Origin: Favolaschia claudopus | Lineage: Eukaryota; Basidiomycota; Agaricomycetes; Agaricales; Mycenaceae | Reading direction: 5' to 3' | Assembly (NCBI GenBank): GCA_037176885.1 | Contig: JAWWNJ010000119.1 | Coordinates: forward strand, 310,001-374,000 | Length of the DNA: 64,000 nucleotides | Shown here: in pieces, positions 33,264 through 42,961 of the stretch | Layout of the letters: each line of letters starts with the position of its first letter | Position numbering within the stretch: the stretch's first letter is position 1 | Made by a program: the position numbers and the translations under genes | Notes under the pieces: generated by a model | What the model saw: the letters and a program-made list of their open reading frames with translations, nothing else | Told to the model about the DNA's origin: nothing | Databases searched by the model: none

Positions 33264-34167
33264 TCAGCTCAACGAGACTGTCGCCTGGCCGGAGCTCGAC
33301 AAACCCTCGACCTACATCAGCATTTCATCAACACACCGAACATCATCATCGAAAAGAAAACCATCCACTCACCGCAACAATCTGATAATTCATCGTCCCC
33401 AGATTCATCCCAAACGACCGCCAAGCATTGACGTGGTTCGCAAACGTCACAGTCCCACTCGTCCGCTTATTTTGCCGCACAGAGATGAACTGCGGGAACG
33501 TCGCCGTGCCCTGGATGGACGGCTGGTTAACTTGCGTGTGCGTGTAGACGTCGTAGACCGAGCCGTCGGAGGTGAATGTGCCTTTGTGGACGGTACCGGA
33601 GTTGGCGGTGCCGAGGTTGAAGTTGTTGGCTTGCTCGTTGACGTAGTATTCGACGAGGGGGTTGGTCGACCAGCCTAAACGTAGGAGTGGGAGGTAAGCG
33701 GTTGGTAGAAAAGAAAGGGTTGAATGAAGAACGAGAAGGAAGTGGGACGAACCGTAGACGGAGAGAATAGCGGCCGAGGCGGGGTTGGGTCCCCAGTTCG
33801 CATTGAAGTTGATCGTTCTAATAGGTAGAAAACGATCAGTCAAATGACTCGGGCTCGACCCGAATATTTCTCACCGCGAAGTGCTACCGGGATTCCACCC
33901 CTGTCCGCAGACAAAATCGCCTGAACCGCTCCACTGAGCCTCATATTGCCCTCCAGCGATGTTGGTGAAAGTGAGACTGAAGCCGCTGGTGACGAAGTTG
34001 GACCAGAAAAACCCGTTGAAGGTGCCCTGTCCGGGTCCTTGCACGCCACGCGACGCCAATTCCACATCGGTGGGTAATGTGACATTGCTCCCCACAGGCA
34101 GCATCAAAGCTTGCGCTCCTGCGACTGCAAGCGCGACGACAGAAGACAAAGAGGTCGAGAAACGCAT
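33264..34167 (-). CDS. GH11 endo-1,4-beta-xylanase, secreted
   Basis: Exons in reverse 33875-34167, 33753-33817, 33373-33674 and 33264-33311 give 235 residues, a normal GH11 length with a propeptide. A signal peptide (MRFSTSLSSVVALAVAGAQA) is followed by the jelly-roll strands FNGFFWSNFVTSG, YEAQWSGSGDFVCGQGWNPG, the nucleophile region PLVEYYVNE, and SGTVTFANHVNAW with MNYQIVAVEGLSSSGQA. The first Glu of EYY is the nucleophile and the Glu of VEG the acid/base in this family. The second lies in the last small exon and would be lost if the last intron were read through. It cleaves xylan in plant cell walls outside the cell. The residue after EG is Leu where Tyr or Trp is usual. Confidence 0.93.
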
Positions 34168-34204
34168 GTTAAACGTGTGGTGGAAATCAATCCTGGATGC
34201 TTCG

Positions 34205-34210
34205 TTTATA
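34205..34210 (-). promoter_or_regulatory. TATA box of the xylanase gene
   Basis: TATAAA on the reverse strand, 38 bases before the start codon at 34,167. Confidence 0.55.
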
Positions 34211-35346
34211 TGTTTTCCAGTAATTGCTACCGCAAGCGTTCATTCGTAGTAGAGGGTGGCACTATGAGAATTAAGCTTCGTTCTGGGGAAACTCCGGCGG
34301 TTTTCGTAGCGACACAGCGAGACTAAACGACCGTCCGGGGACGGTCAGCTTGCCAACTGTCGGCCTTCTGACCTTGATGTTTATGCCATGTGCGCGTGAT
34401 GATGAAGCCACGCGGCGGGCCGGAGGGTAGCCCAATCGTCTTGGCCATTGAAAAGTGTGGAAGACAGCAGGCGTGGTGCTTCTGTATCCAATAAGGGTCG
34501 GACAAAGAAGAAGAGCAGAAAGACACGAACATTACTTCGGTGAAATAAGCTATTCAGCGATGTGTTGGTGACGAAGAGACATAATGGCGAGAGAATTCGC
34601 GAAGAGAGTTTCGGCTCAGAGATAAAGAAATAGAGGATGGTCGAAGCCGCGAATATACCGTCGTAATCAAGACTAGTGGTGCGTCGCCGATTTGAAGTTC
34701 GAGCTCAGTAACAATTGCGGCAAAAACATTCGGGATTGAAGTTCGAGCGCAGGTCAGCAGGGCTGTTCTGCGGAAGGTTGTAAACAGGACAAATTCACAA
34801 AGAGAAGCCGTTTCTAAGAGAAATTGAGAGAGTCATGGACATGGTGGAAGAGGAGAACAGAGACGACGTGTGACATGTAACGATCACTTGTCTCCGAGTT
34901 GATCAGGTCACAGTCACGTCCTCTCTCTTCCCAACGCCCGTCACCTCGACCAACGGTGTTTCAAAGTTCAGACAACAGGGTCTCACTCTGGGTATCGCCC
35001 GTCCTCAAATCCTATCCCTGATTCAATGGCCCGATTCCTTCTGCTTTTGTCGCTCGACATCTCGGAATTTTGACGCCGAAACCTGCCATGAAGTGTTCCT
35101 TCAGATGTAAATGCAATGACCCACGAAAAGCGCTCCACTGCGAATATAACTCCCCAGCCTCTATGCTGACAAAGGCTCACAACATCTATGACTTGCTCTA
35201 TGCATCATCGTGGAGATCTCTTTGATCTTGTCCGACTCCAACGTTGATGCGGTCATTCGTGATAAAACTGACTGCCTACTACCTTGACTTCCTCCATCCC
35301 ACTTGTCGCCACACTTCATACCACCCACCGAATAACCTACTGAAAA
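34211..35346. other. Intergenic region
   Basis: Divergent promoter space between the xylanase and paralogue 3. No gene supported. Confidence 0.5.
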
Positions 35347-35875
35347 ATGTCTGACAACGAATCCTATTCCCGCTCAGCCTCTCGTTCCCGCTCACCGTCT
35401 CTCGAACCGGAGATGGAGCAGCAGCAGGATTCTCGCCGCCGTGGTCGCCGCCAACGGCAAGCTCAACCTCAGGAACCTAACCAGGTGCGTAAATGTCTCC
35501 ATTCATGTAACGTAGTATATCCCTGACTTGTCTGGAAGCAACAGCAGCCCGATATGAACCAAGCCTTGCAACAAAACCCCGCTCAACAAATGACCCAGCA
35601 GCAGCAGCCTGGTCAGATGATGGGCCAGCCCGGCGGTGGTATGCAGCAGCAACAAGGCGGCCAGGGCGGGAAAGACACGCTGAAGTTGCGACTTGATTTG
35701 AACCTCGAGGTCGACGTGCAGGTACCCCCATTTTCTTTGTCGTGAATAGTCGTCTAATTCCAAAATAAAACCAGATCAAAGCCAGGTACGATCAATTTCT
35801 TGCATAATATCTGATCACGTGACCGAAAATTTTGGCCCTAGAGTTCATGGGGACGTGACACTTTCATTGCTGTGA
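35347..35875 (+). CDS. Low-complexity protein with conserved KLRLDLNLEVDVQ C-terminus, paralogue 3
   Basis: Exons 35347-35484, 35539-35721, 35775-35785 and 35842-35875 give 121 residues, the compact form of the family. After an Arg/Ser and Gln/Gly/Met-rich disordered part comes KLRLDLNLEVDVQ, then IKARVHGDVTLSLL. Exon layout matches paralogue 1, including the 11-base exon ATCAAAGCCAG. Intron sequence before it (CAAAATAAAA) and after it (CTGATCACGTGA) is also shared, so the genes are recent duplicates or have exchanged sequence. The stop TGA again overlaps a GTGAGT site. Function unknown. Confidence 0.78.
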
Positions 35876-36049
35876 GTGAATCCGCCTTTTCTGGTGCCCG
35901 TAATGCTGATTGGAACTCTTGGTAGTGACTGATCTCTCTTGATGAATGCATACGATATATTTTGAATGGACCAAATGACAGACGGACTGTGTATTGTACT
36001 AATTAGACATGTATCCCACCAAACTAGCTTTGTTCGCTCGCGTTTCGAC

Positions 36050-36691
36050 TCAAATAATTACAACACTTCCTCCACCTGCAGTAGGATAATGAAGATATTG
36101 AGTCGTCGCCATCCCACCTCCTCCCATACCTGTTTGCATCCCCGGCGCAACCATTCCCGCCATTGTAGTTCCTGGCATCGTCGCACCAGGCTGCATTCCC
36201 GTCATCGTAGACGGAAACCCCCCTGCCGTCGAAGCCATTCGCGTTGTCGTCCCCGGCAGGTTTATACCACCTTGCATTCCAGTTCCTATCCCCGGAGCTG
36301 CCGTCGTTGCGGACATCAAAGGCCCCGTATCGTTAAGGCCAGCTCCAGTTTCCGGAGGGCTTCGAGCTTGCACCCCTCTCCTTCTCCATCCTCCAATTCT
36401 GTCCCCAGTCGGAGCCGCGATTGCTGGATCACGCGAGCGGCAACATATCACGGCTGCGATTACATTGAAAAGTGCTAGCCCAACCTACAACCGAAACTCT
36501 ATGAGACAGGGAATCCGAACCATTCAATTTACTGCGCTCACATTTGCAAGTCCCTCGGCTATACTGGCCAGTACGGACCCGATGCCTTCCACCACTGTTA
36601 TGGCGAATATTGCTAGCGCGGAGAAAACTGCACCCTGGAATGGCGAAGTTGGGACTCAGAGAAATGTTCCAGCGGACGCTAGACCGACCAT
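36050..36691 (-). CDS. Small membrane protein with two hydrophobic segments and Met/Gly/Pro-rich tail
   Basis: Exons in reverse 36689-36691 (only the ATG), 36542-36634 and 36050-36484 give about 176 residues. The start-codon-only exon is inferred from GTCGGT...CCAG bounding 54 bases. Residues 2-31 and 32-47 (GAVFSALAIFAITVV and VGLALFNVIAAVICC) are hydrophobic and lead to a CC pair, like the short Agaricomycete membrane proteins with repeated AI/GI segments ending in cysteines. The tail is rich in Thr/Gly/Met/Pro with repeats of TGMQPG type. Function unknown. If the first exon is wrong, the start is elsewhere. Confidence 0.5.
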
Positions 36692-37212
36692 ATTTTATTG
36701 AGGCGTTGAGTGGTGATAAATGGCAAGTCTGTCGATGTCGACTTTTGACTTGGCTCTACTCTTTAAAGACATCTTTCATCGTCGACCGGATAGGTCAGCG
36801 TCTGCATTATCAGGATCTTTCGTCGAAAGTGATGTCAGGCTTTGGTATCTTTATTTTTACCAACACTGGAGATGAGGGCGTCATGACTCTCACGGAACCC
36901 ACAACCAGGGAAGGCGACGCGTTGTTTGGTTTCGCTTATTATCACGTGTGCGTTGCACAGTTTGATTTGATGATGCCGAAGTTTGCCGAACGTCTCTTAC
37001 TTCCCTCCGTCATCTTCACGAACTCGAAACTCGATTTGTTCGCTATTTCGCCATTCAGTTATCTTGTCTGCACTCTTCTATTGTCAATGTTGTCGACGCG
37101 TCTCTCATCTGCTCCTGCTTTCGCCGTCGAACGGGCTGATTCTTACCACTGGCACTGGGCCACTGGCAGTCTCTGGCGACTCGGAGTAGAACCCCTTACC
37201 CGGGTCCCTGAG

Positions 37213-37221
37213 ACGTATAAA
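37213..37221 (+). promoter_or_regulatory. TATA box of the alpha/beta-hydrolase gene
   Basis: ACGTATAAAT lies about 55 bases before the start codon at 37,272. Confidence 0.45.
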
Positions 37222-37271
37222 TCGTTGAACACCCCTTCCTTCGTTTCCTTCCCACACATCGTGAAGCCAAC

Positions 37272-38699
37272 ATGGCTGAGTACTCGCACTTGTCTACCCC
37301 AGATCCGGAATTCGCCAAGGTCTGGGAGTTGTCTGGGAGCAAGTCAAAGGACTGTACCCTGCGCCTGGTACAATCACCGTGGCTGGACAGAGGCATGCTA
37401 TGAATACAATCGTTATTCCAGGCGCGATGGATCGACTTCGTCTGATGCTCCCTTCTGGTGCGTGGCCATTTTTAATGGATCTCTTCCACCGAGAGATTGC
37501 TTATGCCCCTTTTCGTAGAGTCATCGTATGGCGTTACGGACCATACCATTGCAGTAGATGACGGATCCATCGTTCTGCGCTGCATCCAGCCTGCTCCTAA
37601 ACATGGAGAAACCGGCAGTTTTCCTCTCCTCGTATGGATCCACGGTGGAGGTCAGTGTCAATGTCTTCGATACCCTCGTCTCAACAGACCACTAGGTTGG
37701 ATCTCCGGAAATCTGGACTTTGACGACTTCTATCTTCGGATTCTCAGCGTAGAGCTCAGGCTTTCTATTGTCAACGTTGATTACAGGTCAGCAGACAAAA
37801 ATGATTGGGTTGTTCGGAATTCGAAATAGCTCATCCTCAACAGACTGGCGCCAGAGCATCCGTTCCCAACTGGGTTGAACGACTGCTACGCTGCATTGAA
37901 ATGGGTGTGTCGTGTCGTATCTTCAGTCTTCTTGATGCATGTATGGCCGTAGACCGCCACCAACGCAGCCGCACTCTCGGCCTCTCTTTCGAAAGGGTTC
38001 CTTATCGCTGGAGGTTCAGGTGGCGCTCATTACGCTGCCGCCATCGCCCATAGAGTGCGAGACGATTCGTTTTTCGAAACCCGCAAGCTCACAGGCCACC
38101 TCTTGCAAATTCCCTCGCTTTTACACCCTCAAGCGAATTATGAAAAGTAGCTACTTCCTTTATTTCTTTGAAGATCTCAATCTTGAATCATTCCCTAGAT
38201 ATAAGGCCGACCTCCTGTCGGCAGAGCAAAATAAAGACGCTCCCGTGATGGGGAAAGCGAACCTTGACTTCTTCTTTTGTGCGTTTTATTGATTTCTTCC
38301 CATTACATCGTTTCCTAAACTTCGTCTCTTGATCTAGCCTGCCTTCAAGCAGACCCTTCCGACCTAGAAATATCACCTCTCCTGCTCCCTCATGAGAATC
38401 TCCCTCCACTATACATTCAAGTCACCGGCTTTGATCCCCTCCGCGATGAGGGGTTACTTTACGAGAAACTTCTTCGCGCTGAAGGCGGAGTGAAGACGAA
38501 ACTTGACGTGTGCGTCCCATTCTATATCTGTGTTTTGTTCTAGCGAACTAATAATAATACGCTCGACCTGTGTGGATACAGCTATTCAGGTGTTCCGCAC
38601 GCGTTCCACGCCAGCTTCCCACAGCTTGAGCAGAGCAAGAAATGGGAAGTGGATGTGAGGGAGGGGATTCAGTGGTTGCTGAGTGGGCCGCGGGTATAG
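37272..38699 (+). pseudogene. Alpha/beta-hydrolase fold-3 esterase, frame broken by an 11-base tandem duplication
   Basis: Exons 37272-37457, 37519-37650, 37696-37786, 37844-37914, 37953-38146, 38199-38278, 38338-38509 and 38582-38699. The N-terminus MAEYSHLSTPDPEFAK starts in one frame; after GTCTGGGAGTT is duplicated at 37,320-37,330 the rest continues in another frame. Without the extra 11 bases the frame is open. Family landmarks are strong: the HGGGWISGNLD oxyanion motif, VDYRLAPEHPFP, nucleophile GGSGG, Asp in GFDPLRDE and His in GVPHAFH. This is the hormone-sensitive-lipase-like group (PF07859), which cleaves small esters. No signal peptide, so intracellular. It is either a fresh pseudogene or an assembly error; all catalytic residues are intact. 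Confidence 0.75.
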
Positions 38700-38872
38700 T
38701 ATTCTTGGGCAAAGTCCCAGTCGCAACAATAAATCGAAGTATGCTATACAAAGCATTGAGAATGACAGCTCTAGAGTTCGAAATTATCATATATATTGCA
38801 CAATCAGATTGCAGTTACACTATGCAGCGTCGCAATTGGCAATTGCTCTGCCACTCCGGAGGCTCACAATGG

Positions 38873-41460
38873 TTACGACGCCTTTCCTAAAGCGCTCTGG
38901 TCATTTCCATTGACCATCGATTTCACAACCGGAACCGCAACCGCAGCAGTATCGGGCTTAGCCATCGCCAACTGCAACCTCCTCGCCCTCTCCGCCTTCC
39001 GTTTCTGCTTCAACTCCTTCATAGTTCGCTTCTCCTCCTCCTGCGACTTCAACCACTTGTCCGCATCCTTTACGGCACCAGCCGGGTTCATCTTCTTCGT
39101 CAAGAGGTAGCCTTGGATTTGTGCTATGGAATACGTTGAAGCGGGTATGATTTTGGCAAATTCAACCGCGTATTGGTTCACTGTGTTTCGAGTGTATCTC
39201 GGTGGCAAGGAAGCGGTTGGCGGTGTGTCGTCTGCGGAGAAAGATGGACTCGATTTGGAGGAAGTGCCGGTAGGATAGAATCGTTTGAACACCTGCTCAA
39301 TTTGGGCTGCATCGGCAAACTTGTATTCAATCTGGTGCCATGGTGATTAACCAGATATATTCATTCTAAGTAAGAAACTCATACCTTGAACGCAGGTGAT
39401 CAATGAAGACTGTAGGATGTCACATCAAAACAACCACACACCGTCGCAAAAGTCAACCTCCCCTCCTCGCTCGACACAGAATCCAGTACATTTAGCAGCC
39501 CCGAAAGCGTCACTGCAGACCTAGGCGGCGTCTGTGTGGTACCACCAATAACTTTACCACTCTTGTCCAGAATCGGTTCCGCCTGGACATCTTCCTCGTC
39601 CTCGCCTCGAGAAGGGAATGCGCAGTCGATATCTCTGTTATCCCGGGCAAGAAACTGAAGTGCATGTCTACGGGAGGAGAAATTGAACGTACTCGATGAG
39701 GAGGATACACCGTGACGGAGTGTCACTTATGAGTTTCCCCAAGCTGTAGAGTATACCTCACCTTCGTAACTCAGTCACTTCGGCTAAATGTAAGAAACTT
39801 CGTGACTTTGATGTATATCTAAGAAACTTCGTGAGTTGAGCTCAGATTTGAGAAAGTTCGTAACTTGCAAGGGACTGCCAAGACAAAACTGCCGTGAAGG
39901 CCAACTCCTCGGCAACAATTCGGCACTGTTGGTACCCTTCGCCGTAGTTTGCGCGAAGGGGACCGACCATTCCCGTCCCCTCCCCTCCCTCGCTGCGCTC
40001 GGGGGGTCCCCCGAACCGGGGCCGCTCAGGTCGGCACACTAAAGCCACGTTCGCGCGGATCACTCTGTCTTCACCCTAACCCTAACCCGTCGGGGTGGGG
40101 TTCTTTTGCTGGATTGCCGGAGTTAGGGCGCGCTCCGCTTGCCCTAACTCCTCGGCAGTGCACTCATTTGGCCTTCGGCAGTCACAACAAGGCAAGCAGT
40201 ATATTTGATGGCCGAAAGTTGTAAATTCACATACCAAGTGACGAACTTTCGCAAAAACAGCCTCAAGTGACGAATTTTCAGAGTTTCCCATCACAGTCAC
40301 GAACTTTCGCACTTTTAGCCGAAGTGACTATGTTACGAAGATTGCGCGGACTCAAGCTGTAGTCGTCGATTCCTGGATTCGCTAGGGAGATGAAGTATAT
40401 CTATGGAATCACAGATTCATAGTTGATCTGCGAATACAAGCGGAAAGGGCAACGCGCCTCAAGACCAAGTTCACCGGCTAAAATATGGATGGTGGTACTC
40501 TTTCCTGTTCCGGGTTCGCCGTCTTTGATTTACAATTGTTCGTTTGTGAGTCTGACAGGGCTTCAAATGAACATGAATCGCTCACAGAGCAAATAGCCTT
40601 GAACAAAGTCAGCAATTGTGGCCGAGATTAGAGTTATGAGTATAAAGATTGGACTCACCTCTCCGATGCGGAATCCCCGCCTCATTATACCACTCTTCAC
40701 TCTCCAAAAACTGTTTTGCATCAGCTACGATCGTCTCCTTGATATCCGTGGGCAAAATAAGGGTTGAGAGGCCTCGACGATTCTTGGTAATTGTTTTAGC
40801 CCATTCTCCCCGCTAAACGCAGAAAAATCAAGCAACGTTCACGAACGATGAGTACAATCAAAGGTACGTTATCAGTGAGATGCACAGTAACATTTGAGAC
40901 CCCATTCTCGAGATACTTTTCCCGCGCAGTGTCGATGAGGTCTGCAAGGACGGTTTTGTCGGACGAATATAAGCTGCACGGCGAACGCCGAGAAAATTGA
41001 TTAAGTAAAAGAAGAAACCCAAGAAGACGATCGTCTTTGGATCGCTGGCAGACGTACGTGATATTAACAGACCCACCCACAGGATTCGACGAATTCCAAC
41101 GCGTTTCTCCGGGTGTGACGACCACTAGTAATAAGAAAGCCAGTCAGTTTCATTCCCATACAACAAAAGTAAAGACAAACCTTGAAGCCAAGTACTCCTC
41201 CCCGTATTCTCCGACGTGAAAAGATACCTTTGTTTCGTATCGCGTGCAGGCATGTACCTCACGGTATCCTTTGGGCAATTCCCCCATACCAAGTCGCTCT
41301 GTTTCGTGCTGATGGTGTAATCGAGATTGTCTTGGAGGACATTCGCTGATTTCTGCAAAGGAACGTGTTATCAATTTCTGTAGTGCGTCTTGGGAAGAGA
41401 TGATGCTCACCAGGAACGCCAGCATCCAATCATGTGCTGAATCACCTTGCGGGAAGACGG
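38873..41460 (-). pseudogene. BCS1-like AAA ATPase, copy 2, split by a transposon
   Basis: Reading in reverse: BCS1_N region (DSAHDWMLAFL, VRYMPARDTKQRYLF, SVNITLYSSDKTVLADLI), RGEWAKTITKNRRGLSTLIL, a 12-base exon, Walker A GEPGTGKS, FISLANPGIDDYSL, then the inserted element (39,750-40,352), then GKLISDTPSRC, Walker B ILLIEDIDC, SGLLNVLDSVSSEEGRLTF, and the C-terminal exon 38873-39331 with QVFKRFYP. The intron at 40,401-40,457 has a GC donor. The part that should hold sensor 1 and the RPGR arginine finger is shortened to a remnant like FIDHLR. Mitochondrial BCS1 inserts the Rieske protein into complex III; basidiomycetes carry many divergent relatives of unknown role. No N-terminal membrane segment. 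Almost certainly non-functional. Confidence 0.8.
39750..40352. mobile_element. MULE-like non-autonomous element, 603 bp, 10-bp target duplication
   Basis: CAAGCTGTAG flanks both sides (39,740-39,749 and 40,353-40,362). Both ends begin with AGT, nine unmatched bases, CTTCGTAAC, two bases, AGTCACTTCGGCTAAA, and continue with repeats of TTCGTGACT/TTCGTAACT type, giving long imperfect terminal inverted repeats. Ten-base target duplications and long inverted ends are typical of Mutator-like elements. Inside are a hairpin GGAGTTAGGGC/GCCCTAACTCC and the stretch CCCTAACCCTAACCC. There is no transposase. Confidence 0.82.
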
Positions 41461-41526
41461 CTGTGATGAGGGCGCCAGACTTGCCCACTCAGTTGATACA
41501 TCATCGGAGTGGCCGAGTATACTCAC

Positions 41527-42507
41527 ATTTTCTGTGTTACGATCCACTTTCCTTGGCAGAACCTTTGAATTTATGTAACACTGTCTTGCAGCGTGCACAA
41601 AGTCGTCCAGGATTTGTCGCTTTCGGCTCCAGATACTAAAGATTAGAGAGCAGTTGTGAGCAATGCTACTTGACAGTTTCAAAATTTCCCGTTATTCACC
41701 TGATATGCAAGGTTCCGCCGATCTCCTCTCCAGTGTCATAGTGCGAGAAGCCCGCGACAGATTTGTTCTGTGCATCAGTGTGGTGAGACAAACGATGTAA
41801 AGAGTCATTTATTCGGAACTTACGACCGAAATCCAATATCCTCTCCATTTGAAAATGGATGGTGTGAGCGAAGCAGGTTCGTATATTGCCTGTCAAAAAT
41901 TTGAATACGAGAAGAAGAAACTTGGGTATTTGCGGACGGGAACTGAATTCAAAACATACATCCGGATGCCCGTCTACTTTTCCTAGGGCAGAAGACGCAT
42001 TCGGCCTAGACGCCGCATTTCTTCCAACGACTTTGAATGATCGACTTTCGTTCCAAACGCGATGGTGTTCGAGATAGTGGAGTACCCAATCATAAGCGAA
42101 ATCGTTTGTAGCAAACTGGATTGAGGTCATGACAAGATTTTTGATGAAGAGAGAAATATAATGCACCTCGGCTTTCACCATAAACACTGAGGGCCGTCGT
42201 GTACGTGAGTATAGACTGTGCCCAATTCACTACGAAACTTACAGCTCGTCCCAAATCTCGATATTGTGTCTCCAAGTCGACGGCCAGCCTCCACGATAGT
42301 TCCTGATTGTCTGCTTCAGTTCCCCCATCAACGGATACAGACAAATCTACACCTACCCAAGAATATAAACCGGAAGAGCTCAGCTACCTGTGGGTTCGTG
42401 GATGTGGTTTTGACGAACAAGGCAACACTGGTGAGCAGAGATGTGCCATACAATGAGAATACGAGAGCGCTCGCGGCGAAGAGCAAGAAAGAGGTTGTTT
42501 CAAACAT
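41527..42507 (-). pseudogene. BCS1-like N-terminal fragment, copy 1
   Basis: Starts at an ATG (42,507) with a membrane-segment-like FLLFAASALVFSLYGTSLL, then BCS1_N sequence: NDFAYDWVLHYLEHHRVWNE, KVDGHPD, YEPASLTPSIFKWRGYW, TLHISIWSRKRQILDDFVHA. Splice sites look normal, so these exons may still be used. It stops at a GTGAGT donor (41,526 downward) after ARQCYINSKVLP and RNTEN; no AAA domain follows. The next exon downstream belongs to copy 2, repeats the BCS1_N region and has the wrong phase to be joined. So the locus is a truncated duplicate placed in front of copy 2. Confidence 0.65.
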
Positions 42508-42961
42508 GGGGGTTTAAATTCAGTGGGGCGGACTTGATGTCGGGCGCGAACCTTTTTAAATAGTGTGGGCGCGGGTCCGGTGCTGCCGCGAGGCTTCAAG
42601 GCGATGATTCATGGACAGATAAACGCCTACGGTATCGATGTTGCGTTGCGGGTTTTGATAGGCGCTGAGTGGAATGAATTGGGGTGGAGAGACAAGTGGC
42701 GAAAACATGAGAAAGTCAGCCGCGCACGGTGCCCCATGCCCACCACCCCACCCCAGCCGCGCTGATGAGGTGGGAGGCAAGCAGAATTCAAACTCCGATA
42801 TTGATGGTATGATGGCGGGCCTACCCTCGTGCTTGGGTTGCGTTTGGGAGGAGAGAGATGAATTGGAAGAAATTGAAAGCAATAGTTACCGCTAGTAGTA
42901 TACGTGTAATCAGGTAGTTCTCTAGACGCCAAGCATTCACTATCATTTTATCTGCCCAATA
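42508..42961. other. Intergenic region
   Basis: About 450 bases between the BCS1-like fragment's start and the 3' end of the peptidase gene. No gene seen. Confidence 0.5.

Noticed and set aside
33346..33380. Apparent loss of the catalytic acid/base in the xylanase (VAVSGWFSF end)
   Set aside because: That ending comes from reading into the last intron. Splicing at GTGAGT/GTAG gives VAVEG with the Glu in place.
36544..37518. A 324-codon forward frame
   Set aside because: It overlaps the reverse-strand membrane protein gene and runs through the promoter and start of the hydrolase gene. Composition is Cys/Arg/Ser/Leu-rich without motif, so it is a chance frame.
40074..40088. Interstitial telomere marking a chromosome end or fusion
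   Set aside because: Only two and a half repeats, and they lie inside a delimited element with a target duplication.
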